The notes below the pieces were generated by a model. The model did not search any database, had not been told where the DNA came from, and saw nothing but the letters and a program-made list of their open reading frames with translations. The translations under genes were made by a program, and so were the position numbers. Below, one piece after another: positions 1-7,140 of a stretch of DNA of 17,646 nt (positions are counted from its first letter, which is position 1; each line of letters opens with the position of its first letter). This DNA is from Deltaproteobacteria bacterium (lineage in GTDB: Bacteria; Desulfobacterota; JADFXK01), in the NCBI GenBank assembly GCA_015233285.1, contig JADFYA010000024.1, positions 1-17,646 on the forward strand, in the 5' to 3' direction.

Positions 1-1
1 G

Positions 2-304
2 GCCATTCAAATGAAAATCGCCCAGATGGCCGTGGGCATCGAAGCATCGAAACTACTCACCTACAGGGCTGCCGGGTTGGTGGATCAGGGGATTAATTGT
101 ACTCAGGAGGCGTCCATGGCCAAGCTATTCGCCTCGGAAACGGCCTGCACCTGCGCCGACGAGGCGACCCGGATTTTTGCCTCCTATGCTTATTCCAATG
201 AGTATCCTGTTCAGCGGTATTACCGGGATACCCGATTTCTACTCTATGGTGGCGGTACGTCGGAAATACTTCAGATCAACATCGCCCGGGAGATGCTCAA
301 ATGA
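2..304 (+). CDS. Acyl-CoA dehydrogenase, C-terminal part (5' end outside window)
   Basis: This is the last ~100 residues of an acyl-CoA dehydrogenase, a flavoenzyme that makes the alpha-beta double bond in acyl-CoA. The reading frame is open from base 2, so the gene begins upstream; the ATG at 11 is internal. The C-terminal helix bundle is recognisable by comparison with the complete paralogue at 2283-3422: ASMAKLFAS, then RYYRDTRF, then GGGTSEI and IAREMLK. At the position of the usual catalytic glutamate (YEGTSEI in the paralogue) this protein has glycine (YGGGTSEI). In isovaleryl-CoA and long-chain acyl-CoA dehydrogenases the base sits about 120 residues earlier, outside this window, so the enzyme may still be active. 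The stop overlaps the next start as ATGA, implying translational coupling to the FrhB-like gene. Family certain; substrate unknown. Confidence 0.9.
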   Translation, partial: AIQMKIAQMAVGIEASKLLTYRAAGLVDQGINCTQEASMAKLFASETACTCADEATRIFASYAYSNEYPVQRYYRDTRFLLYGGGTSEILQINIAREMLK

Positions 305-1290
305 GCCCAAGTGCGTGTCAACAATTGATGGATAAGGTAATCGGCCCCGGCCTGTGCGTGGCCTGTGGGGCTTGCGTTAATCTGTGCCCCTATTTCAGCT
401 TTTATGATGGCCGGGTGGCTTTGACCGACCAGTGTGACCGGGAAGAAGGCCGATGTCACCAGGTTTGCCCCCGGCTGGAAGATGCCGCCCCAAGAGATGA
501 GACGGCGGAATCACCCATTGGACCGGTCAAGGATGTGTTCACGGCCTGTATGCCCAAAGATGGGATGAAGCCCAAGGTCCAGTACGGTGGCATTGTCACG
601 GCCATCTTGACCAGGGCCTTGAAGGACGGTTTGGTCGCGGCGGCTATCGTCACCGACAAGGGTGGGGATGGCTTTCCCCATGGGGTGGTGGCCCGGGATA
701 TCGATGCGGTGATGGCCAATGCCGGATCCCGCTATGCCGGGGCGGCGGCTCTGAGCGCCTTTAACCGGGCAGTCAATGATGGCTGGACAAATTTGGCCGT
801 GGTGGGTTTGCCCTGTCAGGCCACCGCGGTGCGCCGGTTGGCCGCGGCTGATGGGGCTCGCCAGGCGGGGTTGTCGGTGGGGTTGTTTTGCACCTGGGCC
901 TTAGACCACCGGCGGCTTCAAGCCTTTCTGGCCGAGCAAGATGTCCACCGGGCCTACCGGTATGACATTCCGCCGCCTCCGGCCAATGTTTTTCAAGTTT
1001 TTACCCCGGAAGCGGTCCGAGAGTTTCCCCTGGATATGATCCGGCCTCTGGTGATGAAAGGATGCTCCCGGTGCCCCGACATGACGGCGGAAGAGGCGGA
1101 CATCTCCATCGGCGCGGTGGAGGGCACCCCTGGGTGGAACACGGTCATTGTCAGGACCGATAAGGGGGCAGAGGTCATCAGGTTAATGCAAAAAAAAGGT
1201 GATTTGGAAATCCGACCGTTGCCGGCGGGAAACCTGGATCATCTGAAAGATGCCGCCGCCTTGAAACGTCGTCGGGCGTCCTCTAAATAG
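301..1290 (+). CDS. FrhB/FdhB-family Fe-S flavoprotein (coenzyme F420 hydrogenase/dehydrogenase beta subunit-like)
   Basis: A 329-residue cytoplasmic electron-transfer protein. The N-terminus carries a ferredoxin-like cluster site C19-x2-C22-x2-C25-x3-C29-P and further cysteines at C45, C52 and C56-P. The FrhB hallmarks GLPCQ (169-173) and KGCSRCPD (C255, C258) follow. Members of this family bind FAD and Fe-S clusters and pass electrons between F420, ferredoxin or other partners; in non-methanogens the partner is often not F420. The gene starts within the stop of an acyl-CoA dehydrogenase (ATGA overlap), so I infer that it is the electron acceptor or donor for that dehydrogenase, perhaps instead of ETF. 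No ETF genes are visible in the window. Family assignment is firm; partner and cofactor are inference. Confidence 0.87.
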   Translation: MSPSACQQLMDKVIGPGLCVACGACVNLCPYFSFYDGRVALTDQCDREEGRCHQVCPRLEDAAPRDETAESPIGPVKDVFTACMPKDGMKPKVQYGGIVTAILTRALKDGLVAAAIVTDKGGDGFPHGVVARDIDAVMANAGSRYAGAAALSAFNRAVNDGWTNLAVVGLPCQATAVRRLAAADGARQAGLSVGLFCTWALDHRRLQAFLAEQDVHRAYRYDIPPPPANVFQVFTPEAVREFPLDMIRPLVMKGCSRCPDMTAEEADISIGAVEGTPGWNTVIVRTDKGAEVIRLMQKKGDLEIRPLPAGNLDHLKDAAALKRRRASSK

Positions 1291-1298
1291 GGACAATC

Positions 1299-2162
1299 AT
1301 GCAGTACGATGTCAGCTTCAAGTTCTTGTTCGAAAAGTGCGCCCCGCAGATTATCCGGCAATTGGTCGGGATACCGGTAGTCGAGAGTGACTCGGTGGAA
1401 CCATTGCCGACCGAAACGGTCAGCCTGAGGCGGAGTGACGCGGCCTTTAGGGTCACGGATGAAAACGGTAATCAAGAAATCGTCTTGCTGGAAATCCAAA
1501 CCAATTGGGAAGAGGATGTCCCGAAAAGACTCCTTGAATATCGTAGCCGATATCTGGTAAAATGTAAGGAAAAGATTACTTCCTGCGTTTTGTTGCTGAA
1601 GCCCACCTCCGGGGCTGTGGGGCATTACGAGGACAATGAAATATCATATCGGTTCCGGCTGATTCGGGTTTATGAATTCGACGCGGAGAAGATAATCTCT
1701 TCAGGGGTGACCTGCTTGTTGCCGCTGGTTCCGATTATGCGTCATGGCCTGGACCTGCTGCCCGGAGCAGACCAATTGGTCTACGAAAGTCCGCTACCGC
1801 TCCAAGATAAAGTTGATCTGTTATCCGCCATGACCGCCTTTACCGGATTGGTGTCTAAAGAACTGGCCCAAGAACTCTTTTCCAGGAGGAGGGACCTCAT
1901 TATGGAATCGTATGCCTACGAACTTTTTAAAAAAGAAGGATTTGATGAAGGCAAAAAAGAAGGAACAACCATTACGGCTCAGGAAGATATCATCAAAATA
2001 ATCCAGGTCCGATTGGGCCTGATCTCCGGCTCGATGGAAACGACCATTCACTCACTTGACGAGCCCGAAAAATTGAGCCAGTTATTGGTCCTGGCGGCCA
2101 CCGTGGATTCTTTGCAACGTTTTGAATCAGAACTAGAACAGATAGTCAAGCGGCCGTCCTGA
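1299..2162 (+). CDS. Rpn-family PD-(D/E)XK nuclease / putative transposase-like protein
   Basis: A 287-residue protein of the recombination-promoting nuclease (Rpn, transposase_31-like) type. It opens with the typical YDVSFKFLFE, then has the nuclease core: D47 (SDAAFRV), E65 and Q67 (LLEIQTNW), followed by RLLEYRSRYL. The C-terminal third is helical and charged, with the GFDEGKKEG pattern common in these proteins. E. coli RpnA promotes RecA-independent recombination and cuts DNA; whether this copy does so is unknown. It starts 8 bp after the FrhB-like stop, so it is probably cotranscribed, although it has no obvious link to acyl-CoA metabolism. These genes are mobile and often solitary, so this may be a passenger between the two dehydrogenases. 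Confidence 0.82.
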   Translation: MQYDVSFKFLFEKCAPQIIRQLVGIPVVESDSVEPLPTETVSLRRSDAAFRVTDENGNQEIVLLEIQTNWEEDVPKRLLEYRSRYLVKCKEKITSCVLLLKPTSGAVGHYEDNEISYRFRLIRVYEFDAEKIISSGVTCLLPLVPIMRHGLDLLPGADQLVYESPLPLQDKVDLLSAMTAFTGLVSKELAQELFSRRRDLIMESYAYELFKKEGFDEGKKEGTTITAQEDIIKIIQVRLGLISGSMETTIHSLDEPEKLSQLLVLAATVDSLQRFESELEQIVKRPS

Positions 2163-2226
2163 CCGCTGCTTATAACAAGACCAGATGACGACATTCCCAC
2201 AATTTTCAATGGAAGCTTTTTATCCT

Positions 2227-2242
2227 CATCCCTGCCGGGATG
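2227..2242 (+). other. Small perfect hairpin upstream of acyl-CoA dehydrogenase
   Basis: CATCCC-TGCC-GGGATG, a 6-bp stem with a 4-base loop, lies in the 120-bp gap between the Rpn gene and the second dehydrogenase. It has no following T tract, so it is not a clear terminator. It could be a weak attenuator or an operator. Confidence 0.3.
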
Positions 2243-2282
2243 TGACACAGATACTCAAACCAGCAAGAACGAGGCGATCATC

Positions 2283-3422
2283 TTGGATTTTAATCTATCT
2301 ATGAAGCAAAAGGCGGTCCGCCGGATGGTCCGGCAATTTGCCGAACAAGAGCTGGGACCCATAGCCCGGGAGATCGATGCCGAGGGCCGTTTCCCCTGGG
2401 ACGTGGTGGAAAAAATGGGGGCGCTGGGTTTCTTCGGCATGCAGGCCGAACGGAAGTATCGGGGCTCGGAAATGGACGCACTGAGCTACTGCCTGGTCAT
2501 TGAAGAGATTTCCCGGGTTTGCGCGGCCATGGGTTTAGCCGTGACCGTCCATAATAGTGTGGCCCTATATCCCATCTGTGTGTTTGGCACTGAAGACCAG
2601 AAACAACGCTTTGTTCCACCGCTGGCCTCAGGAGAAAAGATCGGCGCCTTTTGTCTGACCGAACCCAATGCCGGCTCGGACGCCATGTCCATTGAAGCCA
2701 CAGCCGTGCTGGATGGCGATTCTTACATCATAAACGCCAACAAGGTCTTTGTGACCAACGGGGGCGTGGCGGATACCTGCCTCATCTTTGCCTCGGTGGA
2801 ACCAGGCAATGTCAAGAAAGGCTTCAGTTGTCTTATTGTGGAAAGAGGAACACCGGGGTTCGAAGTCGGCATGTTGGAGGACAACTGCGGTATGAGGGCC
2901 AATCCGGTTAGTTCCATTGTTTTAACCGATTGCCGGGTGCCCAAGGAAAACCTGCTTACTCGCCCAGGGGGAGGTTTCAAGGTCGCCATGACTGCCCTGG
3001 ACACGGGACGCATCGGCATCGCGGCTCAAGCTCTGGGCATTGCTCAGGCCTCCTTGGAAGCGGGGGTGAAATACGCCAAGGAAAGGATTCAATTCAAGGT
3101 CCCCATTGCCCGGCATCAGGCCATTCAACTGATGCTGGCCGATATGGCTACCGAGGTGGACGCCGCCCGCTGGATGGTTTATCGAGCCGCCATGGTCAAG
3201 GAAGAGGGAGGGGATCTGACCGGTCCGGCCGCGATGGCTAAATTGTACGCCTCCCGGGCCGCCAATCGGGTGGCCACCCTGGGCCTGCAAATACACGGCG
3301 GATACGGATACAGCAAGGATTATCCCATCGAACGTTACTTCCGCGACGCCCGGGTGACCGAAATCTACGAAGGCACCAGTGAGATTCATCAGATCGTCAT
3401 CGCCAGGGAATTATTGAAATAA
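2283..3422 (+). CDS. Acyl-CoA dehydrogenase (complete)
   Basis: A 379-residue FAD-dependent acyl-CoA dehydrogenase of normal length. It shows the helical N-terminus (MDFNLSMKQKAVR), the first family signature FCLTEPNAGSDAMS, and the C-terminal signature QIHGGYGYSKDYPIERYFRDARV. The catalytic glutamate is E363 in YEGTSEIHQ, the medium/short-chain type position. The start chosen is TTG at 2283, because GAGG at 2271-2274 is correctly spaced and the family normally starts here; ATG at 2301 would trim six residues. It is clearly related to the partial dehydrogenase at the window start but has the canonical base. It catalyses alpha-beta dehydrogenation of an acyl-CoA, passing electrons to ETF or possibly to the FrhB-like protein upstream. 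Chain-length preference cannot be read from the sequence. Confidence 0.95.
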   Translation: MDFNLSMKQKAVRRMVRQFAEQELGPIAREIDAEGRFPWDVVEKMGALGFFGMQAERKYRGSEMDALSYCLVIEEISRVCAAMGLAVTVHNSVALYPICVFGTEDQKQRFVPPLASGEKIGAFCLTEPNAGSDAMSIEATAVLDGDSYIINANKVFVTNGGVADTCLIFASVEPGNVKKGFSCLIVERGTPGFEVGMLEDNCGMRANPVSSIVLTDCRVPKENLLTRPGGGFKVAMTALDTGRIGIAAQALGIAQASLEAGVKYAKERIQFKVPIARHQAIQLMLADMATEVDAARWMVYRAAMVKEEGGDLTGPAAMAKLYASRAANRVATLGLQIHGGYGYSKDYPIERYFRDARVTEIYEGTSEIHQIVIARELLK

Positions 3423-3601
3423 TTCGTGTTGCGAGTTGCGGGTTAAAGTTTGGTGTTACGATCCCAGTGCCAGGCTTGCCGCCACGGTGGTTGGTTTGCC
3501 TTCACCAGCGATATGTTACCGGCGTTCAGCAACCAGAAACAAGCAACCGGTAACACGTAACCAGTAACCGGGAACGTGCAACCAGAAACGTGCAACCATA
3601 A
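3423..3601. repeat. Short-period GTTGCG/CGCAAC-type intergenic repeat cluster
   Basis: Directly after the dehydrogenase stop lies a GTGTTGCGAGTTGCGGGTT unit (3426-3444). The other end of the gap (about 3530-3600) is packed with units of the opposite sense: AGCAACCAGAAAC, AAGCAACCGGTAACA, CGTAACCAGTAACC and GTGCAACCAGAAACG. Together they form a degenerate inverted arrangement with a unit length near 10 bases. The same sequence type recurs at 12401-12433. No gene is seen in this gap apart from the asnB leader. Confidence 0.6.
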
Positions 3602-5503
3602 ATGTGCGGAATATGCGGCCTAATATGGGACAGGGGTAATTCTTACCCTGGGGCTGAACCACTGGTTCGGGAGATGATGCGTCGCCAGGCTCATCGTGGA
3701 CCCGACGGCCAAGGTTTGATCTCCGGCCCCGGCTTTTGTTTTGGACATCGTCGGCTGGCCGTGATCGACCTGACCACCGGCAGCCAGCCCATGACCTCTC
3801 CCGACGGCCGCTACGCCCTGACCTATAATGGTGAAATATATAACTACATTGAGTTGCGGGAAGAACTCCTTCGGGCCGGGACCCGATTTCGGACGTCTTC
3901 GGACACCGAAGTGCTGCTGCATCTGCTGATCCAAAAAGGCGACCAGGCTTTTAACGAGTTGAACGGCATGTTCGCCTTTGCCTTCATCGACCGGCTCACC
4001 GGTGTCTGGCTCCTGGCCCGGGATTTATTCGGGATAAAACCCCTCTATTACGCCTCCATCCAGGACGAAATAATCTTCGCTTCCGAAATCAAGGCCATCC
4101 TGGCCCATTCACTCCTTCCTGCCGCGCCTGATTGGTCGTCTCTCCAACAATATTTGACCTTCCAGTTCTGCCTGAACGGACAAACCCTGTTCTCCGGGAT
4201 TCGAGCCCTGGAGCCGGGGCATTATATCCGCGGCCGGCAAGGGCGGATCACCGAATCCGGGACCTATTGGGAGATCGATCACTCAATTGACGATAGCCGG
4301 CCTGATGAGTATTGGCCGGATAAGCTGCGGGCCTATCTGGAAGACAGTGTTTCTCTCCAGCTCCGCAGCCATGTCCCGGTGGGGGCGCATCTTTCCGGCG
4401 GGCTCGATTCCAGTGCCGTGGCGGCCCTGGCGGCCAAACGTTTAGATCATCCTCTGCCCGTCTTTCACGGTCGATTCTCCGAAGGTGCGGCCTATGATGA
4501 ATCAGCCTATGCCCAGGCAGTGGCCCGGTTTGTGGGCGGAGAATACCATGAAGTGGTACCCTCGGCTGAAGATTTTGTCGACTGGTTACCCCGGTTGATC
4601 TATTATCTGGATGAACCGGTGGCGGGACCGGGGGTGTTCCCCCAGTTCATGGTCAGCCGTTTGGCCGCCGGCCGGGTTAAGGTCGTCCTGGGGGGGCAAG
4701 GGGGCGATGAGATATTTTGCGGCTATGCCCGGTACCTCATCGCTTACCTGGAGCAAGCCATGAAAGCGGCTATATTTGACAGTCAGGAAGAAGGCGCCGC
4801 GGCCGTTTCGTTGGTCTCGCTTCTGCCGGGTCTACCTCTGCTCAAGTCGTATCGCGGCTTAATGGATTCGTTCTGGCGGGAAGGTTTGTTCGATGACATG
4901 GCGGCTCGCTATTTCAAGATGATCGACCGTAGCCCGGACCTGGCTGATTTGCTTACCCCGGACGCCTGTCACAGAATGGACCGGGGCCGGATATTTGCCG
5001 ATTTTTGTCGTGTCTTCAATCAACCCAACACCAGTTCCTACATCAACAAAATGGCCCTATTCGACCTGAAAACCCTATTACCGGCCTTGCTCCAGGTGGA
5101 GGACCGGGTCAGTATGGCCGTATCCCTGGAATCCCGGGTGCCTCTTCTGGACCGGCGGATAGTGGAGCTGATGGCGGCCATGCCTCCGGCCCTTAAATTC
5201 AATGGCGGCGCGGGCAAGAATATTTTCAAGCAGGCTATGGCCGATGTGCTGCCGCGACAAGTTTTGCACCGTCAAGACAAGATGGGGTTTCCGGTTCCGC
5301 TGAAAGAGTGGATGACCAAAGGGCCGGTGCGGGATTTTGTCCATGATGTGCTGGGGTCCCAATCATGTCGGGACCGAGGGCTGGTTCAAGGTCCGGCCGT
5401 AGCCCGGCTGCTGGATCAAGAATCCACCTTCGGCCGGCAACTTTGGGGTATATTGTGCCTGGAATTGTGGCACCGGCAGTTTATTGACCAGGGGAACCAG
5501 TGA
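3602..5503 (+). CDS. asnB: Asparagine synthase (glutamine-hydrolysing) / AsnB-type amidotransferase
   Basis: A 633-residue two-domain enzyme. The N-terminal class II glutaminase begins with the nucleophile C2 (MCGICG) and contains HRGPDG (31-36) and NGEIYN (76-81). The C-terminal synthetase domain carries the ATP-pyrophosphatase loop S265-GGLDSS, then GGQGGDEIFCGY and LESRVPLLD. It transfers ammonia from glutamine to an ATP-activated carboxylate, aspartate in the classical reaction. AsnB paralogues in polysaccharide loci instead amidate sugar acids or glycans. The stop overlaps the GTG start of the deacetylase-like gene by 4 bases, so the two are cotranslated, which favours a surface-glycan role over primary asparagine supply. 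All catalytic motifs look intact. Confidence 0.93.
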   Translation: MCGICGLIWDRGNSYPGAEPLVREMMRRQAHRGPDGQGLISGPGFCFGHRRLAVIDLTTGSQPMTSPDGRYALTYNGEIYNYIELREELLRAGTRFRTSSDTEVLLHLLIQKGDQAFNELNGMFAFAFIDRLTGVWLLARDLFGIKPLYYASIQDEIIFASEIKAILAHSLLPAAPDWSSLQQYLTFQFCLNGQTLFSGIRALEPGHYIRGRQGRITESGTYWEIDHSIDDSRPDEYWPDKLRAYLEDSVSLQLRSHVPVGAHLSGGLDSSAVAALAAKRLDHPLPVFHGRFSEGAAYDESAYAQAVARFVGGEYHEVVPSAEDFVDWLPRLIYYLDEPVAGPGVFPQFMVSRLAAGRVKVVLGGQGGDEIFCGYARYLIAYLEQAMKAAIFDSQEEGAAAVSLVSLLPGLPLLKSYRGLMDSFWREGLFDDMAARYFKMIDRSPDLADLLTPDACHRMDRGRIFADFCRVFNQPNTSSYINKMALFDLKTLLPALLQVEDRVSMAVSLESRVPLLDRRIVELMAAMPPALKFNGGAGKNIFKQAMADVLPRQVLHRQDKMGFPVPLKEWMTKGPVRDFVHDVLGSQSCRDRGLVQGPAVARLLDQESTFGRQLWGILCLELWHRQFIDQGNQ

Positions 5504-6795
5504 ACGCCCGGGACGCCAGACGCGACTATGCCGTCACATCGATGAGCCGGTATTGGCCCGATATGGAAGAAGTGGTTGCGGCGTTACCCATTCCCCAGGT
5601 TGATCTCGATTCCGAGTGGTCGTGTCCGCCGAGAGGGATGGAGGTGCCCTTGCCCGAGTGGGCCGCGGACCTGGGCGTCCAAGGCGATTTGCTCGTCCCG
5701 GCCCAGACTGTGGCCCCTGGTGCCGATCCGGCCTGGACACGGACGGACTGGCTGATGGCCGCCTTCTGGTACTTGACCGGAGCGGCGGAGCGGCGGGTCG
5801 AACAATTGCATGGGCCGATTCATTCCTCTGCCTCCCGGCTGAGGGGCTGGGACAAACGATTGTGGAACCGGGCCTGGGTCAATCGGATGGCCTTGTTTCT
5901 CCGGCGCTGGGCGGCCAGGAACAAGGGGATGGCCGAAACTGCCTTGTTTAGACCGCTCCCGGAGGCCGAGATAATCCTGACCCACGACGTGGACGCAGTG
6001 GCTAAGACGATGGCGATGCGGGGCAAGGGAACGGTCTGGTTCAGTTTGCAGGCTTTGACGGGACCGGCAGCAAGAGATAGGGGCGGCCGGGGGCGTCAGG
6101 CGGCCGGATTTCTCACCAGCCGGGCTGATTATTGGTGCTTCGACCAGATCAAGGAGCTCGAAGACCTGGCCGGGGTGCGGAGTCATTTCAACTTCTATGG
6201 CGGACCGGGCGGGTGGAAAAGGAACCCGCGGCAATGGCTGCTCGACCCCGGATATTCGGTCCTTGACCGGGATGTCCAAAGGGAGATCAAGGAACTGCAC
6301 CGGGGTGGCTGGACTATCGGGCTACACCAGTCCTTTGCGGCCTGGAATCAAGCCGGACTGATGGCTGAAGAGAAGACCCGAGTGGAGGAGGCGTTGGCCG
6401 GGCCGGTGATGAGTTGCCGGCAACACTGGCTGCGGTTTTCCTGGATGACCACCTGGCCGGCGCAACAGGCCGCGGGATTACGTCTGGACACGACCCTGGG
6501 ATTTAACGATCGGCCCGGATTTCGGACTGGAGCGGCGCTTCGCTTTCATCCCTGGAACCAGACCGAAGGTCGCCCCCTAACCATGGAGGCCTTGCCGCTG
6601 GTCCTCATGGACTCGCATCTGTATGGTCATGATGTTACAAATCAAGAGGAACGGATGGCCCGGATGAAGTATTGGATCGATGAGATCCGTCAGGTCCGCG
6701 GCACGGCGACCATAAACTGGCACCAGCAGACCATGAGCCCGGACTACGGCTGGGCGGAAGGCTACCGGGGCCTGCTTGAGTTGCTATCAGGTTGA
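5500..6795 (+). CDS. Polysaccharide deacetylase-like protein
   Basis: A 431-residue protein starting at GTG 5500 inside the asnB stop (GTGA overlap). From residue ~158 it resembles the NodB-type carbohydrate esterase fold as seen in DUF7033-like polysaccharide deacetylases. I see ILTHDVD (D163 and D165, the place of the metal-binding aspartates), FNFYGG, GLHQSF (H276), CRQHWLRF, LDTTLGFNDRPGFRTG, and a late NWHQQTMSPDYGW. The first ~155 residues are less recognisable. Such enzymes remove N-acetyl groups from amino sugars using a metal, but the HxxxH metal motif here is atypical (HQSF), so activity is not certain. There is no signal peptide, so it would act in the cytoplasm. Coupling with AsnB suggests both modify the same sugar or polymer precursor. 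Confidence 0.72.
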   Translation: MNARDARRDYAVTSMSRYWPDMEEVVAALPIPQVDLDSEWSCPPRGMEVPLPEWAADLGVQGDLLVPAQTVAPGADPAWTRTDWLMAAFWYLTGAAERRVEQLHGPIHSSASRLRGWDKRLWNRAWVNRMALFLRRWAARNKGMAETALFRPLPEAEIILTHDVDAVAKTMAMRGKGTVWFSLQALTGPAARDRGGRGRQAAGFLTSRADYWCFDQIKELEDLAGVRSHFNFYGGPGGWKRNPRQWLLDPGYSVLDRDVQREIKELHRGGWTIGLHQSFAAWNQAGLMAEEKTRVEEALAGPVMSCRQHWLRFSWMTTWPAQQAAGLRLDTTLGFNDRPGFRTGAALRFHPWNQTEGRPLTMEALPLVLMDSHLYGHDVTNQEERMARMKYWIDEIRQVRGTATINWHQQTMSPDYGWAEGYRGLLELLSG

Positions 6796-6850
6796 CCATC
6801 GGGTCCCCTCAGGATCGTTTATGAATAAGATTAACCTAAGTTCGACGAGT

Positions 6851-6868
6851 ATGCTAACCGATTAGCAT
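6851..6868 (+). other. Perfect inverted repeat downstream of the deacetylase-like gene
   Basis: ATGCTAA-CCGA-TTAGCAT forms a perfect 7-bp stem with a 4-base loop, 55 bp after the stop of the preceding gene. It lacks a T run, so it would be a weak factor-independent terminator at best; an operator is also possible. Confidence 0.35.
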
Positions 6869-6884
6869 CAAGAGCCATGATTCA

Positions 6885-6973
6885 ATCCGCAGATTACGCC
6901 GATTTGCGCAGATTAGGGCCAAAACAAATCTGTGGGTCTTTTCCATCTGCGTCAATCTGCGAAATCTGCGGAT
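6885..6973. repeat. CCGCAGATT-family imperfect inverted repeat
   Basis: The left arm (6885-6918) begins ATCCGCAGATTACGC and the right arm (6943-6973) is its imperfect complement, ending GCGAAATCTGCGGAT. Each arm is built of GCAGATT units about 9-11 bases apart. The transcript would fold into a long hairpin. The right arm with its flank (to about 6990) recurs at 13661-13727. Apart from this element and the small hairpin at 6851-6868, nothing gene-like is seen in the 345-bp gap between 6795 and 7141. Confidence 0.7.
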
Positions 6974-7140
6974 ATATTTCTGGTACTTAATTAAAGAAAC
7001 TCGCCGAACTCAGGTTAGGATTATGGTCCGAAAGTCTCATCTACGGCTAGTCATTTTCATCCAGTCCGAGGATGCTGTTTGAATTCATTGTTGTTTAATC
7101 ATCCCGAAGAACACCATCCGTCGGGACCAGGTATAATCAT

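Noticed and set aside
2922..3389. 155-residue antisense ORF in the acyl-CoA dehydrogenase
   Set aside because: Shadow of a gene with clear family signatures; no ribosome site or domain.
5584..6300. 238-residue antisense ORF over the deacetylase-like gene
   Set aside because: Its Pro/Arg/Gly-rich composition is typical of the complement of GC-rich coding DNA, and the plus-strand gene has family motifs.
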